Below the pieces are notes generated by a model. The model was not told the origin of the DNA. It did not search any database and saw only the letters and a list, made by a program, of their open reading frames with translations. Made by a program: the position numbers and the translations under genes. A stretch of DNA of 64,000 bases from the NCBI RefSeq assembly GCF_018139145.2, contig NC_059471.1, forward strand, positions 212,307,494 through 212,371,493, given 5' to 3'. The first letter of the stretch is position 1. Each line of letters starts with the position of its first letter. The DNA comes from Gymnogyps californianus. Its lineage: Eukaryota > Chordata > Aves > Accipitriformes > Cathartidae. Below are positions 38,286-51,095 of the stretch, piece by piece.

Positions 38286-41034
38286 GTAAGTAAATTAAAA
38301 GGTTTTGTTTTGCTTGTCTTAAAACTGGCTTCTGATCTGCCTCAAGCCTCTTCGACCTATGCAAGCATACTGAATGTAAGCTCCGAACTTTCAAAGCAGG
38401 ATTGTCTACGTGCAATGATGTTGTTACCGTTACTACTGCAAAACCAGATGGTCGCTTCCAACCAACTAGTTTTCCCTCACTATGAGGTGGTCAGTAGCAT
38501 TCCAAAGAAAACCATTTCTAAACTGTTCTCATCTTGTTTCATATTTAATAAAAAGAGTCTCAGATATTATGAATACAAAAGCATGGGAATTCCAAGCTAA
38601 TAAATTAAGATTTATTACGCAATCATTTTATTTAACTATGTATTTTCAAAAATAAAATAACTTTTTGTATCTCTAATAACTTTTATCTTCCCAGAGATTT
38701 TAGCCTTCCTTTGGATTTTATATTCCTCTTCTCCTAGTATCTAATTCAGAACCAAATAAGGCAGTATTTTATATGTTAGCATGTAATTATTTACCAATGT
38801 AGGCCTTAATGCTTTTGGATTTCTTCAACATGTTTGGGTGTTGTGTTTTTTTTTTTTTACTGTCATTGGATGAGGAATATTAGGCAGCTGTCATCTTTAA
38901 AAATGCTTAATAGTGAAATAAGTGGCGATACAAACATCAGTATTGTTGCTAGCTTGCAGCATCAGCACCCTGCTGAGATGAAGAGGGTATTTTTTCTCTT
39001 CTATGACTGTATTAATTCAGTTTTTAATCTCCTTTTCTTTCCAAGGCAGATTCTATGGTAGTCTGCTGTTTTCAAAAAGCTCAAGAAGTGTGGACTTTAA
39101 TGTGATAATAAAACAAACATTTTCTTACATTATTTTTCTAGATATTGTGGACAAATTCTAAATATGGGGAATTTCTCTGATGGCTGCAACCCAGGATGGA
39201 GTACAAAGCAGAAATTCCCAAGCTGAGAGCTATTCTGTACAGCCACTGTAGTTTAGGTATATTTGTGCAGGGCTATCTGTACTTGAGCTGACGTGCCTCG
39301 CCTCTCAGTAGTACTGACGTAGAGCCATGCAAAAATGACTGTGGTGCTTCTGGGCCTCAGTTTTCATGCATGTGTTTTAGATGTTAGCAGAAGCTTGCTT
39401 ACCTCATCAGTTTGGGGTTAACACAAGCAGAGCCAGCTCCAGTCCCTGTAGCTGTGTTGTAAGCCTGCCCTCAGAGTCCACAGGGGAAAGCCTTTGGCTG
39501 CATAAAGAATTTCACACTTAGAATAGATCTTGGAATTACTGTACATATATTATGCATTTCCAGTGATGCCTCTATGAAAAATTCAGAAATCATTTCACGT
39601 AGCAATAAAATAAAGTCCCCCAGGTTATTCAGTAGCTTGTTTGACTTTTAAGTAGACTATGTGTCTTTGAAGGTTCGTTCTTTTACAGGTCTTTAGTGGT
39701 ATCATCTAGTGTAAATAGTACTAAAATTACCATTATTTTATGTATCTTACTGTGAATGAGATTGAGCTCTTATGTTGAGTTTCGTATGGTCAACTGAAGA
39801 TATAGAAGGTTCCTGTGCACATTTGGGACCTTTTAGTTTGTCCTTGTAAAAAAAGACTCCAGCTTAGTATCTAGTACTTTAGGTTACGCTTTACTTTGGT
39901 TACTGAAGAATGCCTAAACTTCGGTTCTGCAAGAGGGCAAACAAAAATACCATAATCTAGATATGATGGTAAAATTCTCCAAGTATGCATCCTCTTCCCA
40001 ATAGAAAATACACAGCTTTTTGCTTATGCTTTCTTTTTTTAACCTGCTAATATCTCTTTCTATACGTTTGATTAGTGACAGGCAGAGAGAATTTAACTGG
40101 ACAGAAAAAGGACAGCATGCAAAACTCAGCAGTTAATTTTTTGCAGTTTTAGTTGTAGATGAAAGTAGGCATTCAGATTTCCAAATTCTCTTCCTAACAA
40201 ATCACAAAAAGTAGGTGTGAGTTTAAAAATTCATTATGAGAGCTCTCCACCATTACTTTGATATCCCAATTTGAGAAGAGCAGAGTTTTGTTTTGGTCGG
40301 GGGTTTTTTTGTTTGGGGTTTTTGGGGTTTTGTTTGTTTGTTTGTTTTTGGCTGTTGTTTTGTTTTGGTTTTTTTGGTCTGACTACCTTCACAAGTTAGA
40401 CTGTTTTTACAGAAAGCAAAGGACCTGTACAAAGCTTTTTGTAATTCTAACTCTGAAGTACATGGAGATCAGTACACATTGGAGGACTGAGCAAAGGGTG
40501 CTGAATCAGAGTTGGTATTGTTTTTCCTCAGTTTGACAGTAGCAGTCACTAAAGCAGCCTTTAATTTCAGTGCCAAGATTAAGACACCTTTGTGGCTGCT
40601 TTGTGTATTTCAACTCTTCTACATCTCTGTTTGAAATTAGTAACAGCTATTAGTGTTCTGCAAGCACATAAATCAGGTCTCAGGTGTTTAAAGTTTGGCA
40701 TTCAGAATAAATCAGTGTTTGAAATGTAGCCCATCCTATGGTTCACTTTAGCTGTCTGTAAAAATGATGATCTGACACCATTGCCTTCTCAAAGTATTAT
40801 AGGTATTTTTTGAAACCTTTCAACATGTAAAACATCAGAAAAGTGCTAAATATAATGTTGGTTTGAAATCAGAAGTGCATGTCATTGTAAAGTGTGGCTT
40901 ACCCTGTTCTTTAGTGCTAGACAAGTTAAATTGGGGAAACAGGTTTCCAAAACATAGTTCACTACTTCTATGTTTTTCTGTTTCTACAAAAGACAATATT
41001 ATACTATTTTTCTTTTCTACTCTTATTTCTCCAG
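38286..41034 (+). other. Intron 5 (2.7 kb)
   Basis: Non-coding between E5 and E6. It contains a G/T-rich stretch at 40296-40378 with three runs of at least 4 G. No mobile element is recognised. Confidence 0.85.
40296..40378 (+). repeat. G/T-rich low-complexity stretch
   Basis: Contains G runs of 5, 4 and 4 (40299-40303, 40315-40318, 40324-40327) separated by T runs, then a (GTTT)n stretch. It has three strong G tracts plus several GG pairs, so an intramolecular quadruplex is possible but not certain. Confidence 0.85.
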
Positions 41035-41083
41035 GCAACAATCTTTATTCCATGTTTTAGCTGCATATTCCATATATAATACG
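41035..41083 (+). CDS. USP6NL: USP6NL exon E6 (about residues 165-181)
   Basis: Acceptor TTTCTCCAG|G, donor ACG|GTAAGT; 49 nt, one base completing Lys and then 16 codons QQSLFHVLAAYSIYNT, phase 0. This is the TBC helix that precedes the glutamine-finger motif. It appears unchanged from the human sequence as I remember it. Confidence 0.97.
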
Positions 41084-43138
<2,055 letters not shown>

Positions 43139-44786
43139 TAATGGGAGCTTTATACTGGGGGGCTGTTGAATGTTACTGAAGCTCTTGCCCATAAAGGTAA
43201 GGAATTGTTTTTATATGTGAGATCTTTCAAATAGTTCTTGATGAAAATCAGATGGCTTCCTTTCCTCTTGCTCTCTCAGGGAACGTAACCAATTGAAAGC
43301 TGGTTATGTAGATATCTGTATAGCAATAAAATAGTAGTGGAAACCTAATACAGAATGTGCTAAATAATATTGTGGCTGTGCTATCATTTGGCAGGACAGG
43401 AATCTATAGTAAAAAATGGACTCGTATCTAGGCATTAACTTCAGGTTTCTTGGTTTTATCTCTGCCTCGCACAGCATTTCCTGCTCTCATGGTCTTGCTA
43501 CTTTTATGTTATTGGTAGTTCTCTCTTTCCATGCCAAATTTAGTATGATCTATGCGTAGTCCGTGGCTATTGGTATGGAACAGCTCCAGGAATTCCAGCA
43601 TCTTTTGTAGATGTTAGTGATGGGGTGATTCAGAAAAGCTGTAATTCTTGGAAGCCTGAAAAAGTCAATATTATCTGGAACTTGGGCTTTTTAGCAAATT
43701 TCCAACAAGCTCTAGCTCCTTTTTCCTGCTTAAGACTTTCTCATACTGTGATATCTTCCTTCCCTGGCTTTTCAGTGTTCCTGGATGTTCTCCACCCCCA
43801 AGACGAAGTGCTAATTGGTTATTTTTCTGTTTATACTTCTGCAAAGCTATTGCCTTTAAAAAAAAAAAAAGTGCAATCTGACATGAGGATCAGTGTCATA
43901 AGTGAAATTTTGAATTCATCAGGAGTCAAAGACTTGCTTGGAGCTTTACACAATGATAACACAGACTAAAAGCATCTTACAAAAAAGCTATAGATTTAAT
44001 AATAATCAAGAGCTATGCAACTACAACGGTGTAAATACAACTGTGTAGAATGTTGAGCTCCTCAAAGGTCATAGAAAATTTCAGGTGTTTTGGGGAGTAA
44101 GTCTAAATCAACTCATTATATACCAAATAAGTTGATCTGGTTTTGACACATGGGAGCTTCATGGGCGTAGTTGCCTTTTTAAGATGCTGTACACTGTTAA
44201 ACAGGATTTTAAAACTTTTTCCAATTTTTATGTCTTAGTGTTTTGTCCATGTCACCTTTTTTTTTTTTTTTTTTTTAAAACAGGAAAGAGTCCTAACCTT
44301 GGAATGTCACGCTAATGGAGAACTCTTAACACGAATTTCTCAGGCTGATTTTTGTAGTCATCATTTGAACTTGCTGTGATGAACAAGAGGGTTCATCTGG
44401 TAGCTGGTGATGGACTTAAACAGGCAGATGTGTCGCTTTTGTACATATGGGAGTCAGCGCGCTGCCTGCCTAACTGTGACAAAATACCCCATTCAGACCT
44501 CCCTCTCCCTCCTTCATTCCTTCCCTTCTCCTTTCCACCCCCAGTTACAGGGCACGCACCTGTCAAGTGGTTAGAGAGGGAAGGAGGGAGCTTTGAGTAG
44601 CCCAAGGCTTGATGAGTTCCTCCACAGGACATATGAACCATCGTGCCACAGATTTATAAACACATTGAAGCTGTCTTGGCATCAAAAAGGAAGTTTGCAT
44701 TTACAGTTACGCTGACAAAACCTTAGCTATAACTCAAATGTTCCCAATTTATCATTTATTAAATGTTACCAACCTAATCTAAGGTC

Positions 44787-44855
44787 CTGCTTTCAGCAGG
44801 TTGGACCAGATAATCTCCAGAAGTCCCTTCCAACCTAGATTTCCTATGATCCTTT
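44787..44855 (+). mobile_element. CR1 3'-terminal fragment
   Basis: The string AGGTTGGACCAGATAATCTC, followed by CAGAAGTCCCTTCCAACCTAG and an ATTTCCTATGATCC tail, matches the CR1 3' end with its characteristic TCTATGAT-type repeats. About 70 bp survive; orientation is +, opposite to the larger CR1 at 31181-32095. Confidence 0.9.
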
Positions 44856-45944
44856 GAATGTGTATGTTTTAAATGAGTTTATGGCACAGTGCAGCATTAC
44901 TGTAAATATCACTGTAGATTCTGGAAGGGAAACTTTAAAACTGACTTAACTGATGTCATACAACTGTTTGCACTTTTTTCTGTGTTCTTCTTTGGGGAAA
45001 GTAATTTCAAGCACTGTTGGCCAACTCTTTAAAGCCCAATTCATTTCAATTCTAAATTGCTGATATTCATGAAGGAAAACTTTTATAATTACACTTGATG
45101 CCACTGACCATCAGACGGTTCTCTGAAATGAGCATCTCTCTATGGAAATTATAGGGGTGGGCTGAGTAATTCAATTCGAATCATATTGACAAGAGTAGTA
45201 TGGTTAAAAGTTCCTCCCCATAGACAAGGTTTTTCATCTGTTTTTCTCTTCTACCTGTGATCTGGAAACCTGGAATGCTTTTTGGGTGCAACCCATGTGT
45301 CTCGGATACATAGCCAGACTAATTTCTAGCATAACACCACTTGAAATCAAGGGATGAATTTGGCCTCTCTGATGTTTCCTATTGTATGGATGATGTGAAG
45401 TCTCTAAATGATAAAATACAGGTATCTGACCCTGAAAATGATTTAGGTTTTTGAAAGCTCTTTCCATTGGGGTTTTTGTAGTCTTAAAAATTCAAGATAA
45501 TGAGTTGGTATATATAAATTGATAGAGCAACTTTCCATGGAAGAAGCACCTTTGAATGTTATTAATGATTGCTAATTAGCTTTGATGTAGTCATACTGAT
45601 TACATTAAGGAAAAAAACCAAACACCTCGCCTATATTAGTAAAATTTCCTAACATGCAACCTGACATTTCAGTATGATAGAATGTGCGTTTGTATCTATG
45701 AAATACTAAACCTGTGTGAATCTGAGATAGTAAATCTTGCAGCTTAGTGACCGTGCACTGAATTATATAATTGGTGACTAGAAAGAGTTTTCTTTTTGGT
45801 TTGGGACTTTTTTTTAGTGATTCTTCTTTTTTGAAGTGACATGCGTTCTGTGGGTCCACACTTATTCCAGTTTCCATACTGCCTATCATTTACAAATAAA
45901 AACTGTTGGGGTTTTTTGTAGCCTTTTTTAATCCTAAGAATATG

Positions 45945-46015
45945 GAGTTGCTGTACCAGACCTGTTTAACCCAGCATCCTGTCTCTGATAGTGACCAGCA
46001 ACGGATGCTCAGCGA
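45945..46015. repeat. Possible old interspersed repeat
   Basis: The stretch around CCCAGCATCCTGTCTCTGAT and the following AGTGACCAGCAACGGATGCTC resembles a dispersed sequence I remember from turtle, crocodile and bird DNA (a CCAG-ATCCTGTCTCTGACAGTGGCC-type motif). I cannot name the family with certainty, and the copy is short and diverged. Confidence 0.35.
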
Positions 46016-46559
46016 AGTGTCTGAGAATAAGGCAACCAAAGATCAACACCTCCTGGAAAATGTATTAGAGGCTGAAAGAATTTCTGGAGGAACTTGTAGA
46101 GATGGAAATTTGATTTGCCTTTAATAGTCCTCAGTAGACTTTTCTTCCTTAAATAATTCACTGCATTTGACTATGGATTGTGTTCTTCCATTTTTGTTTT
46201 GGCTCTACCACATGATTGTTTCTCAATGATGCCCTCTAGATTTTGCCTTAGAGAAGACAGTGAATGTTCATAACCTGTTCACCGCTGGCACTTGGTGGCA
46301 TTTCCCCTCAGCTGTGTCTTTACTGCAGGCTGATCAGATGTAGTGTTTTAATCTGTTCTTGACACAGAAGTCTTATACTTTGATAATTTCTGTGACTTCT
46401 TGCCTTTTCCAGATTTTCCAATACTCTTTCAGGATGGCTAGGACTTGACTATCAGTCAGGTTCACAGTGTGGACACATGGCACGTGTCAAATAGCTTAGG
46501 TCCCAGCACAAACTCCTATGCAACTTCATGGGTGAAACCTTTTTGTCTTTTTTATTTTA

Positions 46560-46950
46560 CTATCTTTTAACTCATTGGATCAGCTGCTTTAGGAGATGGG
46601 CTGAAGAGATGAAGCTACTTTGGTGATAGAACCTATTAAGTACCTTTGGAAAGTCAAATAGGCAATATCCACTGCTCTCTGTGCCTACATGCTCACTGAT
46701 TTCTTCAAGGAGGCCCAGTAGATTTAAGAGACATAACCTCTCTTTGTAAAAACCATGTTGATTCTTCTCTGGTGCATTGCATCCATCTGGATGTCCACTT
46801 ACCCCAACTTTCTTTATTATGGTTTCTGCCGGTTTCCTCTTGGAGTATCGACCTGAATATTGGACTGATATTGGACTGAAAACCAGTTCAAGAAAAGCTG
46901 ACATCATGGCAGCCACTTTCCAGGCTCCTGGTATTTTAAGCAAGAGGTTT
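46560..46950 (-). mobile_element. Ancient LINE reverse-transcriptase remnant (CR1/L2-like)
   Basis: The minus-strand frame (46572-46943, 123 aa) contains a diverged but ordered set of non-LTR reverse-transcriptase landmarks: GAWKVAAMMSAF (usual place of a W.A...P.FKKG motif), ETIIKK, NQHGFYKERLCLLNLL (the QHGF..G.SC..NL motif), and CLFDFPKVLNRFYH (the LDFSKAFD..H active-site block). The catalytic Asp-containing motif is degraded. The fragment covers only the fingers-to-palm part. It is a fossil insertion antisense to USP6NL, much older than the CR1 at 31181-32095. The exact family is unknown. Confidence 0.7.
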
Positions 46951-48026
46951 CACAGAATCGATATTTCAGCTAGCTGATCTTTGAGTTTTTAGAGCTGTTT
47001 AGGGTTCTGACTTGGGAACCTCCCCAGTGTCTTCCATGCAAAAATTTGACTTGTTTTTAGTCTTGACTTTATCTTCTCTGAGAACTTCTGAAAATCTTCA
47101 CAGACTGTTGAACCTACAAGTTCTCTGTCAGGCTTTCTGCTTCCAGGGTGTTTGAAAATAAGTCTATTAGTATTTTTTTAATATCTTTTGTAAAGTATTT
47201 TTTTGGGAGAGGCTTGTTTTCCACATTTTTATACTGCCAGTGTTTGATCATCTCTGTTTTTCTGATCTGAACACAGCTTCAGCTTTTTGAAGGATCTTCT
47301 TTGAATGGTTTCTTTTCCTGCTGTGTAGCTGTACTAGCTTTCCTCTACATTTCAAGTTTTTTTGGCTAGTATTACGTGTTTGCTCTGAGCCTTTTTTTAA
47401 CTCTGCTGATAACTCCATTGGAAGGGCATCTTAGTGCTTTCCTTTTGCAATGTATGAACACTAAAACTATTCAAGATTTTAAATATGCCCTTAGTTTCAG
47501 TTGTATGAGCTCGGAGTCTTTATATATTCATATTTGTCTTGGTAGAATATCCCTCTTGTCTTTTTCTTATGGTCTTTTCTTCAGTGCAGACAGTTCTAGT
47601 AGCTGCCTATGCTCTTTGCCTTTCTATCATGAATTTGCTGGGCATAATCCCGATTTATGTCTTTTTGCTTTTAAAAGTTTTATTTGGTGTGGGTTGTGGT
47701 TTTTTGTTTTGTTTTTTAAAGAATAATTATAAATTTGGTTGCCCCATGATCTTGTAGTGGGTAGACTAACGTAGGACTGATGGATTTGCTGTCATCTACC
47801 CTTACTAATCTAATAATAGTCAGTAAGGGAACGTATTGATGTTTTGCTGTACTCATTTAGGCAGGAGTATGTGCATATCTGTATGTGGACATCATAATAT
47901 TGCTATGAATATCTGTTCAGATCCAGTGGTCTTATAGAAGGATAATGTTCTCAGAGCTCTCAATGCCTTTTTTAATGTCATTTTTATAGTACATACACCT
48001 GTTACATGGTCAACTTCTTTTCTTAG

Positions 48027-48121
48027 GTTTTTTTATTCCTGGTTTTCCAAAACTGTTGAGGTTTCAAGAACATCATGACAAAATACTGAAAAAATTTTTG
48101 TCCAAACTTAAGCAGCATTTG
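48027..48121 (+). CDS. USP6NL: USP6NL exon E8 (about residues 222-253)
   Basis: Acceptor TTTTCTTAG|GT, donor TTG|GTAAGT; 2 nt complete a Gly codon, then 31 codons reading [12 protein letters not shown] and then [19 protein letters not shown], phase 0. This is the mid-TBC helical segment. The human protein, as I remember it, has VQ where this has IP in the FFxxGFP string. Confidence 0.97.
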
Positions 48122-50840
48122 GTAAGTATTTATATCACAATAAAGGGAATACTAATTTACAGTTTCCTACCTTGTTTCAGTTCAGGTTAACCCACTAGGT
48201 TAAGAATACTTCAGACCTCCGAAAAAAATGCAAAGCTCTAAGAGGCAGAAGTGCTGTTGTTTTCATTATAGACAAAGTTATGGTGCACCTTGGCAGAGTT
48301 ATGATAAAATTGGATCCTAAGAGTAATTAAATTGGGTGTCCGTCTCACTTTTGACCTCTGAGTTAAGGAAAATATGTGGTCCTTCTACCTGGCCTTGTGC
48401 AAACTGCTGTATAGCAAGCTGATGTTAAAACATTTTATCAAGAGTTTATTGTATGTAGAGCTTTGGCTCATCAATGGACAGAGGTGACTTTGCAACCAAC
48501 CAGTTTTAATCTCTGTTTAAAAAATAACCTTTATAAGAGGAGTTAATGGTCCTTTTAAAATTTGCACATACTCAGTAGTTCTTTTCACAAAGCTAAATGT
48601 GGAGTGTTATCTCTTCTAATGCTCCTAAATAGGAAATACTATGCTCTTTTTTTTTTTTTTTGCTAATATTGGCTGTATTTATTCTAAGGAACAAATTGTT
48701 TTTCTAATGGGAGAAAAATAGCCTTCCAATAGTCATCAAGAATTTTCTTTTTCAATCCCATCGGTTCTGCCAGAATCCGTCTCCAAGTCTTAAAAGGTAG
48801 TGTAAGAGATGCTCAGTTGCAGCAACGTCTTCTAAGAGTGACAGCTGCTTACAAACGTTACCTTCCCAGGACTATATTATTTTCTGTTTAGTATGTTTAT
48901 CTGCTTAGAAAAAGAAAAAAAAGACAATTTGGGAGCAGACTAGCACCTTGGCAATGATGAATGGCATCTAATGCGTGCCTGTTGTATTATAATATAGAAT
49001 TTAATGTCTTTTTTTTAACAACATGCTGTAAGACGTGCTCATAACATGGAATTAGGCAGATTTGTTTAGGAAAAAAACACTTTTCTGTTAAAAGGTCAAG
49101 TCAAAATTAGTCATGCAAGATGATCTTGTCATATTAATAAATAAATAAAGGCCAGTTCTGTAACTAACTTGACTATGAAATGGAAGTTGTGTATTTAGTT
49201 TTTATAGTACATGCAAAGTGATGATTCTTGTTTAGAAATGCAGTCTTATTCTCATTTTTGAGGTTGTCACGTTTCAGGAACAAAATATAGAATAATCACA
49301 AGAAGATTGGGTGGTTTTAACAGTAAACGGTAAAAAGCCCTTATACTTTCTAAAAATCGAAAAATAATTATATATTATTGAGGTGATACAACCTGAGGCT
49401 GGCACATTATTAAATTTTATATATTGCTTATATACCTCTTATTACTGCATTTAATAATTAAGAACTGTTTTTTCTGTCATCCGTCCCTGTCCCCCATCTC
49501 CCCCCCCACCTTGGGTCACTTGAAAAAGAAAGTTTCAGAAAAGTGCAGAAAGTTCTTTTAGTAGCTGAAAAAGCTAATTTAAATAAAATGCTCTGATAGC
49601 TCCCTTCTGAGAGAGTTCTCGGCCACTTGTTTAGAGGGATCCAGAAAACATTCACACTCTCTCTCTATTTATTATATATTTTTCTTTTCAGTTTTAAATC
49701 AGAACTTAGTTCTATTTTTGTGTGAATTAGTTTAGTGGCATTAAATTTAATAGCAATCAGGTTTTTTATCAGGGAAAGGCATGGTCCATTATATCTATCT
49801 TTCAGTAGGCTGATGACCATTCTTACAGCTTAGAAAAATCTCAAAATAAGGTGGTTTTTTGTTCTGTCTGCTTTTTTTAAAGACTCTCAAAATGAAAATT
49901 CCATAAAGATTATTTCAATTATATTAAGAATTATTTTTCCTCATTTCTTACTGTGAGTGTATCCCTAAGATGAGCCCATTTTAACTCGCTGAAAGATGAA
50001 GGTAAAGCGTGCAGATAAACCAGAGGGGTTTGGTCCATTGCTTATTCAGTGTTTGTATACTTGAAATTTTTGGAAAAGCTGAATGTGGCAAGCATAGGAT
50101 ATGATGTTATTCCAAAGCTGAAATTCAGATTTTCTTAACTTTTCAGCTTTTACTTTGGCTTTTCCTTTAACTGTGCAAAGAACTTTGAAGAGCTCCATGA
50201 CACTGCAAAGAAGCTTTAGCCATCTTTGAATGGGGTGGCATACCAGATGGACCATCTATGCTCTAGGGGAAATTAGGCACCTTAATTAAGGAATGAAATT
50301 CCATATCAGTCTAAATGCTGTTTTGAGGTCCTGTGTTTGAAGAATTTGATTGTTTTAGGCTGGTTTCTGGTGGATAGGTATTCTTGTCACAAAATCTTTT
50401 CAACCTTTGGCATGAATTGGCAGCCTTGCTGTAGAGAAATGAAAGACTAAATAAATGGACCCAGTGCCTGAACTTTGGTTGCTCCAGAATATTGATTTAT
50501 TTTCTTGTGAGAGGATTTAATTCCCTGCTACCCTCTGTCCCAAGAATAAGATGGAGGTCTAACGTGTTAATACCTCTGCATCTCCGAATGCATGTTTCTT
50601 CAGGTGGTGAAGTTGATGAAGAAAAACTATAAAAGACAGAAATTGTATTTGTTGGATTGAAGTAACAGTGTTTCATGTAGTTAAATTAATTCTTTATGTT
50701 GAATATTGGGTACATTGGCCTCAAGGTGAAAATGTTTTTTCATGGACAGTGCAAGGCATTACTTGATTTTTATGACTATTTTTAAACTTCTGTGTTTTTT
50801 GATTTTTATGAGTATTTTTAAACTTCTGCGTTTTTTACAG
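48122..50840 (+). other. Intron 8 (2.7 kb)
   Basis: Non-coding between E8 and E9. Its last 76 bases consist of a 36-bp tandem duplication followed by ACAG. No other repeat or exon is recognised. Confidence 0.85.
50765..50836 (+). repeat. 36-bp tandem duplication at the E9 acceptor
   Basis: Two copies, 50765-50800 and 50801-50836, differ at only 2 of 36 positions. Each has an AAACTTCTG core and ends in six T. The second copy is immediately followed by ACAG, the acceptor of E9, so the duplicated unit covers the branch-point and pyrimidine-tract region. One of the two differences creates an AG at 50811-50812 in the second copy. Confidence 0.95.
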
Positions 50841-50906
50841 GACTCCCAGGATATGTCCACTAGCTTTTACACAACAAAGTGGTTTTTCCAGTGTTTCCTT
50901 GATCGT
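50841..50906 (+). CDS. USP6NL: USP6NL exon E9 (about residues 254-275)
   Basis: Acceptor TTTTTTACAG|GAC, donor CGT|GTGAGT; exactly 22 codons, phase 0 at both ends. It reads [20 protein letters not shown] and then DR. The W....F...L.R stretch is a late TBC-domain motif. Only 89 bp separate it from E10. Confidence 0.97.
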
Positions 50907-50995
50907 GTGAGTATGTTTTTCATTTTCTATTTCTGTTTTTAATTCTGACTTGGGACAGACTGTTTTCACAGTGTTGCCTGATTCTGTCATTGCAG
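50907..50995 (+). other. Intron 9 (89 bp)
   Basis: A very short intron with GTGAGT donor and TCATTGCAG acceptor, next to introns of 2.7 and 2.6 kb. Its size makes intron-definition splicing, or joint handling of E9 and E10, likely. Confidence 0.95.
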
Positions 50996-51095
50996 ACTCC
51001 CTTTACATTAAGCCTCAGGATATGGGATATCTACATACTTGAAGGAGAGCGGATTCTCACTGCTATGTCTTACACAATTCTGAAACTACACAGAA
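50996..51095 (+). CDS. USP6NL: USP6NL exon E10 (about residues 276-309)
   Basis: Acceptor TTGCAG|ACT, donor GAA|GTAAGA; 33 codons plus 1 nt, reading [20 protein letters not shown] and then [13 protein letters not shown]. The R.WD....EG.....A motif is the last conserved TBC block. The split Lys codon is completed by E11. A solo LTR begins 180 bp after this exon. Confidence 0.97.

Noticed and set aside
44257..44300. 20-T tract followed by AAAACAG, which looks like a 3' splice site
   Set aside because: The sequence after it has no frame compatible with joining E7 to E8, and E7-E8 join perfectly without it; probably a chance T run.
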